A stretch of DNA of 18,496 nt from an uncultured Mycoplasmatota bacterium (lineage in GTDB: Bacteria; Bacillota_I; Bacilli_A; Mycoplasmatales; Mycoplasmoidaceae): positions 1-18,496 of the forward strand of contig CATAWQ010000013.1 in assembly GCA_949500635.1 (NCBI GenBank). The letters run 5' to 3'. This document shows positions 8,826-17,469 of the stretch, one piece after another (the first letter of the stretch is position 1; each line of letters opens with the position of its first letter). Both the position numbers and the translations under genes were made by a program. The notes under the pieces are model-generated. The model was not told the origin of the DNA and did no database searches. It was given only the letters and a program-made list of their open reading frames with translations.

Positions 8826-8847
8826 CTCCTATTTTGTTTTTATTATA
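8826..8847 (-). promoter_or_regulatory. gap-pgk promoter -10 and Shine-Dalgarno site
   Basis: A perfect TATAAT on the minus strand (8842-8847) and AGGAG (8826-8830) precede the gap ATG at 8819. The predicted start of transcription near 8835 leaves a leader of about 15 bases. I see no convincing -35 box, which is common in mycoplasmas. Confidence 0.65.
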
Positions 8848-8874
8848 TTTGTTAATGTAAAAAAATATAAAAAA

Positions 8875-10548
8875 TTACATTGAAGTTGCTGCTGAAATAT
8901 CAAATAGTTTTAGACCACTTGCAATAACAAATTTAATTGCAGCACACAACCAAATTCTTTGAGTTGTTAGTTTTTGGCTCTTTGGATTGATGATTTTGAT
9001 ATTTCCATAATATGAATGGAATAATTTTGCTAATGTAATTAAATAACTAGTAATTTTAGTGGTATCACAACTATTAGCTGCTGATTCAATTGTGGGAATA
9101 TAGCAATTTAATCAATCAACAATTTGTTGTTCGATAGGTTCTTTGAGAAGACTAAAAGTTTTAGGTTGTTTGCATTTATTAGTTTTTAATAATTTACAAA
9201 TTCTTGCATGAGCATATTGAACATAGTAAATTGGATTATTACTATCTTTTGCTTTTGCTTTTTCTACATCAATTTCTAAATGGCTTGATAAAGATTGACT
9301 AGCAAGATATCATCTTGCAGCGTCTTTGCCAATAGCCTCTACTAAGTCAGCTAATGTTAAAGAATTACCCGTCCTTTTTGACATTTTATATTCTTTACCA
9401 TCTTTAACAAGTCTTACCATTTGCATAATTAATACTTGAATTTGTTCTGGTTGAAATCCTAATAGTTGAACAGCAATTCTCATCCTATCTGCATAAGACT
9501 TATGATCTGCGCCCCAGATGTTGAATATTTTGTCATATCCACGAGATAGTTTAATCTTGTGGTATGCAATGTCAGGTGTAAAGTATGTGTATGAACCATC
9601 TGATTTAATCAATACTCGATCTTTATCATCACCTAATTCAGTTGTTTTTAACCATAATGCATCGTCTTTTTTGTATGTATGATTCTTTAATGAATCTAAT
9701 GCAAACTTAACTAAACCCTTTGCATATAGTTCAGTCTCATGAAATCAAATATCCATATCTACACCAAAATCATGTAAAGTGAGTTTAATGAGTTCTAACA
9801 TGTAATTAGATGCATATTTTCTAAAGAAATTGTTAGTTGAATGTTCAATAATTTTTTGTTCATTAAATTTAACTTTAACATACTTGTCACCATATTTATT
9901 CTTGATCATTTTGGCTACATCAACAATTTCTTGTCCATGATATGAATCTTCTGGTAAATCAATATTCTTACCAAATAATTGTTTGTAACGAATTAAAGTT
10001 GACAAAGCTAGTTTGTCAATTTGATTACCAGCATTATTTATGTAATATTCTTTATTAACTTTAATTCCATATTTATTCCAAATTCTTGAAATTGTGTCAC
10101 CAATAGCTGCGTTTCTTGCATGACCAATATGTAATAATCCAGTTGGGTTCGCAGAAACAAATTCAAGATTGTAAAATATATTTTTATTTTTGAATTGTCC
10201 GTATTCTACTTTATGCTTTAAAATTTCATTAATAACCTTTAATTTGTAAGCAGGCTGAATTCATAAGTTTAAAAAACCAGGTCCAACAACTTCTGCTTTT
10301 TTAAAAATTTTTTTTGGTAGTTTTTTAATGATATTTTTACTAACTCGGGGTATTAATTCACGGCTAATATCTAATTTCATTAAGATGTTGGTAGAATAAT
10401 CACCAAATTTGATGTCTTTTGTTTTTTGCAAATTACAATCAAAAGATTGTTTAACAGAACTTCTTGATGAAATATTCATAACTTCTGTAAAAATTACAGA
10501 GTTTAATGACTTTTTAATTTTGTCATTATAGTTAATTGAATATTTCAT
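8875..10548 (-). CDS. argS: Arginyl-tRNA synthetase
   Basis: This is a class I synthetase that charges tRNA-Arg with arginine using ATP. The 557-residue protein is intact with TGA as Trp. I checked every codon from 8878 to 10260 that lies outside the longer open segments, and there is no TAA or TAG. The N-terminal tRNA-contacting domain (about 1-110) is followed by the HIGH signature within SANPTGLLHIGHARNA, the IWGADHKSYADRM segment, and the KMSK loop as YKMSKRTGNSLTL. The C-terminal anticodon-binding helical domain ends in GLKLFDISAATSM. The ATG is 18 bases after the dnaI stop without a strong ribosome site, so it is probably read through from the dnaB-dnaI operon. The stop is 55 bases before gap, which has its own promoter. 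Confidence 0.96.
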
Positions 10549-10566
10549 AATTTCTATTAAATTATA

Positions 10567-11511
10567 TTACTTGATTGGATATCTTTTATTAATTCCTTCT
10601 AATTTAAATGTTTGATTGTTAGTGGTTGCTAGAATTCTTTGTAACAATCTGTTTCCAGGAATTAGACCACAATTAGTAATCAATTTAGTTTTTAATTGTT
10701 CAACAGATAAATTAGATGTAAAAAAAGTAGGTAATTTGTGTTCCATACGGCAATTTAAAATGATATTTAAATGCTCACTATAAATTCAATTACTGCCTTT
10801 TTCTGCACCAATATCATCTAAAAATAAAACATCAGCCTTTTTCATATTATTAATAATATTGGATGTTTTTGCTTTCACTTGTTCATTATTGATACCTTCT
10901 TTGATATTCATTACAAGTAATGGCAAAAAACAAAATACCACCTTTTTACCTTCACGTGCTAAATCATTTGCAAAAGCAATTGTTGTATAGGTTTTACCTA
11001 TACCATATGAACCAAAAATATATAAACCATATTCAAATTTTGCATTTTTATTTTTTTTAAGGTTTTTAATAATACCTAAAAAGCGTTGAATCAATTGAAT
11101 TTTACTCGGATGATTGTCATCATCAAAATATTTTTTACTTAATGAAAGTTTTAATTCATCTGGAGCAAAAGAATAATACAAGTAATTTTTTCCATGCTCT
11201 AAATTCTTATTAAACATTTTCATTTTAGGACATTCAATTGCATTATAAAATAATCTGCCGTTTTTATTTCTTACTAAAATTGTGTGAATACTGTTAGCAT
11301 TAATACACTTATCGGGTAAATTATCGCAAGCTATTTTTTCATCTACCATTCTTTTTATAAAAATAAAATTCTTAGCAAATTCTTCTTCTGTTAAATGAAG
11401 TCTTTCAACTAATGGATGTGTTTTATATAAATCTAATTGATCATTATTGTCTGGCAAATTTTGGTGCTCAATAGATTTTAATATTTTAATTAAATCAAGT
11501 TTTTCACTCAT
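10567..11511 (-). CDS. dnaI: Helicase loader DnaI-like AAA+ ATPase
   Basis: DnaI delivers the replicative helicase to single-stranded DNA during initiation and restart. The product has 314 residues, the size of B. subtilis DnaI. Residues 1-150 form the helicase-binding region with little motif content. The AAA+ domain has Walker A GSYGIGKT (167-174) and Walker B VLFLDDIGAEK with the acid pair at 232-233. Sensor-like FFTSNLS and a C-terminal GNRLLQRI arginine-finger region follow. A TGA (Trp) at 10786 in the SNWIYSE context truncates it under the standard code; the real stop is TAA at 10567-10569. It begins 2 bases after the upstream dnaB-like gene, the same order as in Bacillus, and works with that product in primosome assembly. 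Confidence 0.92.
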
Positions 11512-11513
11512 TT

Positions 11514-12680
11514 TTACATTTCATCTCAATTAATCTTTACTAATTGCACTTGTTCTTTGTCATTCACATTTAAAATTCGATTTACACTTTCGTTTTTGTA
11601 TATGAAATAGTTATATACATCATTCAATGTAGAAAGATTTAAACCATTGATTGTTTTTGCTATCTTTGTTATATATGTTTTATTTAATTTTCCATTTGTT
11701 TTAAATATTGTAAAATCAACTAATAAGTTAATTAAATAATCGGGAAGTTTATATGTATTTCTTAACTGATTAATTGTTTCTAACTCGTCAGATATTAAAG
11801 GTGTTTTATAAATAGCTGATAGGTATTGTTCAGCGTTCAAATTCATATATTCATCAAAAATTGTTTGCTTATCTGTTGATGATAAATTTTTAATAAACAT
11901 AGAAGCGTTCCTATGTAATTTCAAATTAGTTATAGCAGTAATATTTTTAGCAGATGTTACATATTCATGTAATTTATTTTGTAATAAATCAGGATCAGCT
12001 TCATACCCTATACTATTTTCAACTATACATGAGTAAATTGCATGTTCAATTTCACTTGAAGATAAATTAAAATTTTCGTAATAGTTTTCAATAATTTGAC
12101 GACTTCTATTGTTTAATGTAATAACTGTAGAAGTGTTTTTGGCAATATTTTTGTATAGTTTTTCAAAATTATAATTTTTAACATTTTCAATGCTTTTATC
12201 GTTAAAAACCATTTCAAATGTAGATGAAACATTATTTGAATCTGTCGGAATTCTTGAAGGCATATACATATATTCAAGCTTTTCATAATTCAATTGTCCA
12301 ATTGCATTAACTAACAAATGCTTAACTTTCTGATTATCGATAAATTGTTCAAATGATAATGGTTCTTTCAAAACAAAATGGTAAACTACTTCATCACTAT
12401 TTACTTTTTTTTGTAAATAAGTTACCAATAAACCAATAGCTTCTAGTTTAGATCTTAATTCGTCAAATTTATTTTGATTTAAACCACAAAAATCTTGAAA
12501 GTCTTTTAAAAATGTAGTAAGATTATTGGTTTTAATTGCTTTTTGTGAATCATGAAATAAGTTTATATATAAATTAATTGCTTCTGGACCGATTATTGGA
12601 GAGTATAAGTCATATAGTAGTTCATAGTTAATTCTGAATCCATAGTCTTTATAGATTAGATATTTAACATTTTTTAACAT
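11514..12680 (-). CDS. dnaB: Primosomal protein of the Bacillus DnaB family (replication initiation and membrane attachment)
   Basis: This 388-residue protein belongs to the DnaB/DnaD family of Gram-positive bacteria, not the replicative helicase called DnaB in E. coli. The best-conserved part is near the N-terminus, YELLYDLYSPIIGPEAINLY (about 19-38), typical of its winged-helix domain. The rest is helical and poorly conserved, and the C-terminal region (about 290-370) probably corresponds to the DnaD-like fold. It ends in NWDEM after a TGA-encoded Trp. It lies 2 bases upstream of dnaI and downstream of mutM-coaE, the conserved Firmicutes order, which supports the call. A very strong ribosome site, AGGAGGG (12692-12698), lies 11 bases before the ATG. 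The gap to coaE is 83 bases. Confidence 0.82.
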
Positions 12681-12691
12681 ATTTAACTATA

Positions 12692-12698
12692 CCCTCCT
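12692..12698 (-). promoter_or_regulatory. Strong Shine-Dalgarno site of the dnaB-like gene
   Basis: AGGAGGG on the minus strand, 11 bases before the ATG at 12680. The spacing is slightly long, but no other in-frame start lies closer. It suggests this gene is translated independently of coaE. Confidence 0.7.
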
Positions 12699-12763
12699 AA
12701 TAATAATTTTCGCATTCCAAATAACTAATGTTATTTAGACAATATGAAAGTATAGAAAATAAT

Positions 12764-13339
12764 TTAAATTTTGTGTGTAATTTTTTTGATATTGTTATGA
12801 AAAATATTTATATTTTTAGAGTTATCTACATAAAAGTCATATTTAATTTTATTGTTTTTTATAGGATTTTTTAAACTTCCCACACGTTTTGTTGGAAATT
12901 TTCTTAAACTTCCAAATTTATTTTTTAAATTATTTTTTTCTAACGTTTTTGGGGCCGAAATTAAAACAACTTTATCAAAAATATTTTTAAAGTAATTTTC
13001 ATGATTTATATATATAGCTAATTCACAAAAAATAGTAGTGTTTTTTTGCTTTAATTCCAAAAGTTTGTTTCTAATTAAAGGAAGCATTATTTTGTTGAGT
13101 TTATTTAATGATTTAACATCATTAAATACAAAGAAACCAAGTTTTTTACGATCTACTTCTTTATTATTGACGTATTGATCACCAAAAACTTTTTTAATAG
13201 CTAAATAACCTATATTACCATATTGATAAATTTCATGAATATATTCATCTGCAATTCATGTATTAAATCCTAGTTCTTTTATATACTGTGTTGCAGTAGT
13301 TTTACCTACTCCACTTTTTCCTGTAATACAAACCAACAT
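12764..13339 (-). CDS. coaE: Dephospho-CoA kinase, divergent
   Basis: CoaE adds the final 3'-phosphate to dephospho-CoA. The 191-residue protein has a P-loop in ITGKSGVGKTT (7-15), the IADEYIH segment matching the usual DADxxxR region, and VDRKKLG followed by VFNDVKSLNKLN, which is characteristic of the family. The C-terminal half is divergent: the usual arginine-rich lid (RxxxR, RD) is replaced by a lysine-rich stretch. The product ends with a recognisable VDNSKN in place of the usual xIDNxG. Trp39 is TGA-encoded. The ATG at 13339 is 1 base after the mutM stop. The mutM-coaE-dnaB-dnaI order is shared with Bacillus and supports the assignment. The next-best reading would be another small P-loop nucleotide kinase. 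Confidence 0.85.
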
Positions 13340-13340
13340 T

Positions 13341-14183
13341 TTATTTTCCCACAGGTTTTTGACAAGATGGACAATAATATGTCCCTCTACCATTAACTTT
13401 AATCTTATTAATTATGGTTTTACATACTGGACATGGTTTCTTGTTGCGCGTATGTACTTTTAATTTGTTTTGATATCCTCCAGTGTGATTTGGATCAAAT
13501 TTATATGAAGCTACAGTTGTGCCCTTATGCTTAATAGCTTCTTTTAAAATTTTCTTAGCATTGTTAGAAATATGATTAAAATCACTTTTTGACAGTTGTT
13601 TTGGTTTAGTTAATGGATTAATCCTACTTGCAAATAAAATTTCATCCGCATAAATATTTCCTATTCCTGAAACAATCGTTTGATCTAATAATGTAGTTTT
13701 AATTGCTTTGGAAATATTTTTACATTGATCCATTAAATATTCACCATCAAACTTAGGATTTAATGGGTCAATTGCTACTTTTTTAATTTCTTTAGAAATT
13801 AAATATTCATTATTTCTAAAGATATGGAATGTTCCAAACATTCTCATATCATAATAAGATAAACGATATTTATTTGCAAATTGAATTGATAGCATTAAGA
13901 AGCGTTTTTCTAATTGTTTATCTATTGATTCATAAAATAATTTACCTTCCATTCTTAAATGAACAACCATTTGTTTATTGTGAGTCAATTTAAAAATAAT
14001 GTATTTACCAATTCTTTCAATATTAACAATTTTTTCATTAATTAAAAAGTTAGTGAATTCATTTGGTGTAGAATTCTTTAAAACTTTTGTCTTAAAAAAA
14101 TCTACTTTAATGATTTTACTAGTAGTAATTTTTGCTTTTAGCAAACTGTTAATAATCGTTTGAACCTCAGGTAATTCAGGCAT
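13341..14183 (-). CDS. mutM: Formamidopyrimidine-DNA glycosylase
   Basis: This is a bifunctional base-excision repair enzyme that removes oxidised purines such as 8-oxoguanine and cuts the abasic site. The 280-residue protein starts MPELPEV, giving the catalytic N-terminal Pro after Met removal and Glu3. Lys60 in RIGKYIIF corresponds to the conserved catalytic Lys. The H2TH region contains LLDQTIVSGIGNIYADEILF. The C-terminal zinc finger has cysteines 251, 254, 271 and 274 with the DNA-contacting Arg266 in NGRGTYYC. All key residues are present, so it should be active. It starts the mutM-coaE-dnaB-dnaI-argS run. A TATAAT lies only 6 bases before the ATG, so its own transcript would be nearly leaderless. 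Confidence 0.97.
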   Translation of the reverse strand: MPELPEVQTIINSLLKAKITTSKIIKVDFFKTKVLKNSTPNEFTNFLINEKIVNIERIGKYIIFKLTHNKQMVVHLRMEGKLFYESIDKQLEKRFLMLSIQFANKYRLSYYDMRMFGTFHIFRNNEYLISKEIKKVAIDPLNPKFDGEYLMDQCKNISKAIKTTLLDQTIVSGIGNIYADEILFASRINPLTKPKQLSKSDFNHISNNAKKILKEAIKHKGTTVASYKFDPNHTGGYQNKLKVHTRNKKPCPVCKTIINKIKVNGRGTYYCPSCQKPVGK

Positions 14184-14189
14184 ACATTA

Positions 14190-14195
14190 ATTATA
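14190..14195 (-). promoter_or_regulatory. Candidate -10 box of mutM giving a leaderless mRNA
   Basis: A perfect TATAAT on the minus strand with only 6 bases between it and the mutM ATG (14183). Normal spacing would put the first transcribed base at or next to the start codon. The box directly follows the T run of the tRNA terminator, so it could also be chance in AT-rich DNA. Confidence 0.5.
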
Positions 14196-14224
14196 AAAAA
14201 TATCACCATTTAATGGTGATATTT
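14192..14224 (-). terminator. Terminator hairpin after tRNA-Lys
   Basis: A perfect 12-bp stem, AAATATCACCAT / ATGGTGATATTT (plus-strand arms 14198-14209 and 14213-14224), has a 3-base loop. It begins 10 bases after the 3' end of the tRNA and is followed on the minus strand by TTTTTT. It is the strongest terminator in the window. Confidence 0.88.
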
Positions 14225-14234
14225 GAGTTATTAA

Positions 14235-14310
14235 TGGTGCTCCGTAAGGGACTCGAACCCCTGACCCAATGATTAAGAGTCATTTGCTCTACCAACTGAG
14301 CTAACGGAGC
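14235..14310 (-). tRNA. tRNA-Lys(CUU)
   Basis: This 76-base tRNA on the minus strand has its 3' CCA encoded in the DNA. The acceptor stem GCTCCGT pairs with ACGGAGC. The D arm reads GCTC-AGTTGGTA-GAGC. The anticodon stem AATGA/TCATT encloses the loop CTCTTAA with anticodon CTT, which reads the lysine codon AAG. The T arm has loop TTCGAGT closed by AGGGG/CCCTT. The discriminator base is A. It lies between recO and mutM. No hairpin separates it from recO, so it may be processed from that transcript, although a weak -10-like TAAAAT occurs at 14324-14329. Confidence 0.96.
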
Positions 14311-14357
14311 GTCTATAAAATTAATTTTATCACATTTATAAATATAAAAAAATATTT

Positions 14358-15062
14358 TTAATATTCATTTAAAGATATTAGTTTAATTCCAGCAGTGTCT
14401 ATAATAAATTGTTTAAGATTTTTAATAACATAAGGAAATAGATCATAATATTGATGAATTTCATCAAATTTATTGTTGAACAACAAATAAATTAATTTGC
14501 TAAATCTAATTTCAAATGGTTTAATAAATAAGTTTTTTGTGCAATTATTACACAACATTCCAAGATATTTGAAAGAAATAGTTTTTAACAAATGTGATCC
14601 ACATCGAATGCATCTATTTACTTCTAGTGTGATTCCTATTGCATCACAGAATTCTTTTAAGGAAATAATAGTAAATAAATCAGTGTCTAAAGAATTGTCC
14701 TTAATAACTTTTAATTTTCTTGTATAAAAATCATATCTATTAAAACTTGAATTATTAATATTATTAATCATGTCATTAAGTAAAATTAATCTTTTGTCTG
14801 CTTCATATTCAAAAATAGGTTTTTCTAATATTATGCTTTTTTTGAATTTAGACATCTTCCCTTCAGTACGCGATTCAAATAATTGAAATTCTGTTTTACA
14901 TCCATAAAATAAATTACGTGAATTTTTAGATTCTATTTTTTTACTACCAAGAGATAAACAGACATATTTTTTGTTATCTTCCCCTAAAAAAGTTAATACT
15001 TCATCAAAAGTTTGATAATCAACTCTGTTGATTAAATATCCATTTAAGATTAACTCAGCCAT
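14358..15062 (-). CDS. recO: DNA repair protein RecO
   Basis: RecO helps load RecA on gapped DNA during recombinational repair. The 234-residue product is of normal length. The N-terminal OB-fold (about 1-80) includes GYLINRVDYQTFDEVLTFL and the SLGSKKIESKN strand. A helical domain follows, with a C4 zinc motif at cysteines 151, 154, 171 and 174 (RCIRCG and CNNC). Sequence conservation outside these parts is low, as usual for RecO. The start codon overlaps the stop of era as TAATG, so the two genes are translationally coupled. The ybeY-dgkA-era-recO order matches that of Bacillus and other Firmicutes and supports the call. Confidence 0.9.
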   Translation of the reverse strand: MAELILNGYLINRVDYQTFDEVLTFLGEDNKKYVCLSLGSKKIESKNSRNLFYGCKTEFQLFESRTEGKMSKFKKSIILEKPIFEYEADKRLILLNDMINNINNSSFNRYDFYTRKLKVIKDNSLDTDLFTIISLKEFCDAIGITLEVNRCIRCGSHLLKTISFKYLGMLCNNCTKNLFIKPFEIRFSKLIYLLFNNKFDEIHQYYDLFPYVIKNLKQFIIDTAGIKLISLNEY

Positions 15063-15952
15063 TATTTATTCGAATACCCTAACGTTTTTAAAACTATTTG
15101 GTCATTTCTTCAATTTTCATCTACTTTAACAAATAATTTTAAATTAATTTTACAATCATATAGTTCTAACAACTGTTTTCTGGCTTCTGTACCAATTTTT
15201 TTAATCATCAATCCATTCTTACCAATGATGATAGGCTTTTGAGATTTCTTCTCAACTATGATGTTAGCAAAAATATTAAAAATATTTTTAGATTCATCAT
15301 AATTTGTTTTTGTTACTATTACTCCTGTTGAATAAGGAATCTCTTTTTTACAACTTAAAATTATTTGCTCTCTAATGATTTCACAAATAGTAAAGTTATC
15401 ATTTTCATTTATTCGTTCAACAGAGTTGGCACCTTCATCTAAACAACAATAAATACAATCAAGCAATTGTTGCAATTGACCACTCTTAGCAGAAATAGCC
15501 ATTTTAGCAATTGGTGTAATTGATTGTTCAATTTTACTCATATGGTTGTTAATTGAACCTTGACTAACAACATCAGACTTGGTAATGACTAAAACTATTT
15601 TTTCAATTTTATAAGATTTAATAAATTTAATAATCTCTAAATCTTCATCATCTATTGGTCTAGTAGGATCTATCAAAAATAAAACTAAATCACAAATTTT
15701 AAATGTTCTCTTGATTTCAGAATTTAAAAATAAATCTAATTTATTTCTAGCAAAGTGAAAACCTGGAGTATCAATAATCATTAAATCTAATTTATCATTA
15801 GAAAAATTGGATTTAATTTGGTTTCTAGTAGTTTGTGGTTTGTATGAAGTAATAGCAATCTTTTTATTACCAATAGCATTTAATAATGTTGATTTACCAA
15901 CATTTGGTTTACCAACTATTGCTATCGTTCCAGATTTCTTAGAGTTTATCAT
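15062..15952 (-). CDS. era: Ribosome-assembly GTPase Era
   Basis: Era is a GTPase that binds the 3' end of 16S rRNA and assists maturation of the small subunit. The 296-residue protein has G1 GKPNVGKS (14-21), PQTTR containing the G2 threonine, G3 DTPG (61-64), G4 TKSD (124-127), G5 SAK (154-156) and a C-terminal KH domain with IIIGKNG (GKNG at 244-247). A TGA at 15110 near the end encodes Trp. The protein continues 15 more residues to TAA at 15064-15062, which overlaps the recO ATG by one base. The start overlaps the last codons of dgkA. It probably acts in the same process as YbeY, encoded two genes upstream. Confidence 0.97.
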
Positions 15953-16335
15953 GTTTTAAATACATCTATAATTTTTGGTATAAAAATAACTAACCCAATC
16001 ACAACTGAAGCAATAGTTAAAACTAATGTGGCTGCAGCAGAAATATCTTTAATTTTTTTAGCATTAACATTGTATTCAAACATAACAACATCTATAATGT
16101 TCTCTATTGCAGTATTTAATAGTTCCATACCAATAATAATTGCAACCAACAAAACAACAATTGATCAGTCAATATAACTCATTCTATCATTAAGAATGAT
16201 CCCTAAAATCATTACAATTGTTCCAATAACAAAATGAACAACTAGAGAAGATTCTTCTTTTAAAGAAATGTAAATTCCTTTAAAAGCATATCCAAACTTT
16301 TTTAATCAACTTCACTTGTCTTTTTTAGTAATCAT
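15946..16335 (-). CDS. dgkA: DgkA-family integral membrane kinase (undecaprenol/diacylglycerol kinase)
   Basis: This small membrane kinase phosphorylates diacylglycerol or, in most Gram-positives, undecaprenol. The 129-residue protein has a basic, Trp-containing N-terminus (KKDKWSWLKKFGYAFKG) and the family segments ESSLVVHFVIG and MELLNTAIENIID, whose glutamates and Asn bind metal and nucleotide. There are three hydrophobic helices. Three TGA codons (two near 16310, one at 16165) encode Trp, and a fourth is the last sense codon, just before TAA at 15948-15946. The start is the first ATG after the ybeY stop, 7 bases away. It overlaps era by 7 bases. As a wall-less mollicute would not need undecaprenol for peptidoglycan, a lipid-recycling role is more likely, but this is inference. 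Confidence 0.93.
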
Positions 16336-16342
16336 ATATTTA

Positions 16343-16789
16343 TTATATATTAGCCTTTTCTAATAAGTGCTGTTGAATTTTAACAACTTTGTTGTAATCT
16401 TTCTGTGTATCATGATGAATTTTCAATAAATGTAAAATACCATGAACAAATAATAAACAGATCTCTCTATTTAAACTATTATTATTTTCTTTAGCTTGTT
16501 GTTTTGCAATATCCATACAAATATAAATTTCTCCTAGTAAAGGAAGATCAAATGATTTATTTTGATCTCTAAAAGCAAACGTAATAACATCAGTAGACAT
16601 ATTGATGTTTCTATATTTTTTATTAATTCTTTGAATTTCTTTTTTATCAACAAAACAGATGTCAAAATATAGCTTTTTTTTGATAAAAAAATCCTTGGAA
16701 ATGATTTTAATTAAATTATCAAAATCTTTACTAGGAATATTTTTTTTAGATGTTTTTTTATCTTTAATTGAATAAGAATATTTTAACAT
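16343..16789 (-). CDS. ybeY: Endoribonuclease YbeY (rRNA maturation)
   Basis: YbeY is a metal-dependent endoribonuclease needed for 16S rRNA 3'-end maturation and ribosome quality control. The 148-residue product has the family motif STDVITFAF (65-73), LGEIYIC (85-91) and the zinc site with histidines 116, 120 and 126 in HGILHLLKIHH. The usual spacing HGxLHLxGxDH is kept, but the Gly and Asp are Lys and His here. The N-terminal 45 residues are lysine-rich and poorly conserved. It is followed 7 bases later by dgkA and then era, the usual cluster. It begins 2 bases after the stop of the upstream membrane-protein gene, so the five to six genes may form one long transcript. Confidence 0.93.
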   Translation of the reverse strand: MLKYSYSIKDKKTSKKNIPSKDFDNLIKIISKDFFIKKKLYFDICFVDKKEIQRINKKYRNINMSTDVITFAFRDQNKSFDLPLLGEIYICMDIAKQQAKENNNSLNREICLLFVHGILHLLKIHHDTQKDYNKVVKIQQHLLEKANI

Positions 16790-16791
16790 GT

Positions 16792-17172
16792 TTAAATTAT
16801 ATTTTTAAACATATATGATAAGAAATTAATTTTACCTAATTCAATAGAACAATTATAGTTACCAAAATCCAAATAAAAAGAAGCAGCAGTGCAGTTTGCT
16901 CAATAGATATAAGAGTCATCTATCATTGAATTAAAGTAAATGTAAAAAGTATATTTTTGCTCATTAATCTCGGTTTTAACTTTTCTTATATTATTCTTTT
17001 TTATGTATTGATTTGTTTTATTATTAACAATGACTTGATATTGGTCATCTTTACTAATAAATGTACATAATTGACTAAAGTCAAACTTTATAAAAATACA
17101 TGAAATTATAAATATGAAAAAAGTGATTACAAAAGATCATTGAATCCACACAAGTTTTGTTTTCATATTCAT
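16792..17172 (-). CDS. Small single-helix membrane protein or lipoprotein, unknown function
   Basis: I do not recognise this 126-residue protein. It is readable only with TGA as Trp (codons 12 and about 94). It has a short basic start (MNMKTK), a hydrophobic segment at about 7-28, and IISC at 22-25, which resembles a lipobox. Hydrophobic residues continue after that Cys, so a simple signal anchor is equally possible. The remaining 95 residues are polar, rich in Lys, Asn and Tyr, with three Cys, and probably lie outside the membrane. Its ATG overlaps the stop of the SSB-like gene as TAATG, so the two are translationally coupled. It ends 2 bases before ybeY. The coupling fixes the start at 17172 rather than the ATG at 17166. 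Confidence 0.75.
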
Positions 17173-17435
17173 TAAAATATATGGACCTTTTCACTAATTA
17201 TCCTGTTTTGTTCATTAATTAATGATAATCTACCCTTAATACCAATAACAGTTCCATTACTGATAGATTTTAATTCTTCTTTAAAATCCTTGTTAGAAAC
17301 CAATATCGATAGTTTTTCATATCAATCTTCTTCATTAATATAATTTGGTTTTTCGGTTTTAACTAATAATTCAGTTGTGTAATTATCTAATTTTCTACAA
17401 TCATCTACAATTCCAATTATTGCTACAAAATTCAT
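17172..17435 (-). CDS. Short SSB-like OB-fold protein
   Basis: This 87-residue protein resembles the OB-fold of single-stranded DNA-binding protein. It starts MNFVAIIGIVDDC, has an alternating ELLVKTEKP strand and a WYEKLSILVS strand (Trp from TGA), then NGTVIGIKGRL, which matches the SSB pattern of a KG-x-V-x-V-x-G-R-L strand, and ends EKVHIF. It is shorter than normal SSB and lacks the acidic glycine-rich tail used for partner binding, so it is probably not the main replication SSB. The start is fixed by an excellent ribosome site, AAGGAGG (17440-17446), 4 bases upstream. It heads the operon that leads through the membrane protein to ybeY. The SSB relationship rests on pattern only and is tentative. 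Confidence 0.7.
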
Positions 17436-17439
17436 TTTT

Positions 17440-17446
17440 CCTCCTT
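17440..17446 (-). promoter_or_regulatory. Strong Shine-Dalgarno site of the SSB-like gene
   Basis: AAGGAGG on the minus strand, 4 bases before the ATG at 17435. Together with the terminator upstream it marks this as the first gene of a new transcript; a weak -10 candidate TATCAT lies at 17455-17460. Confidence 0.75.
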
Positions 17447-17469
17447 CCAATTAAATGATATCTTGAAGT

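Noticed and set aside
4017..10548. Apparent pseudogenes: ptsG, pgk, gap and argS each split into several pieces
   Set aside because: All breaks are TGA codons in frame. Reading TGA as Trp restores single full-length proteins, and I found no TAA or TAG in the gaps checked.
14315..14330. 16-base perfect palindrome ATAAAATTAATTTTAT upstream of the tRNA
   Set aside because: Composed only of A and T in a very AT-rich spacer; it may be chance, and no known operator matches it.
14497..14727. Plus-strand open frame opposite recO
   Set aside because: Antisense shadow; the minus-strand frame has the RecO zinc motif.
17164..17166. Alternative ATG for the small membrane protein
   Set aside because: The ATG at 17172 overlaps the preceding stop as TAATG, which is the more likely coupled start; the difference is only two residues.
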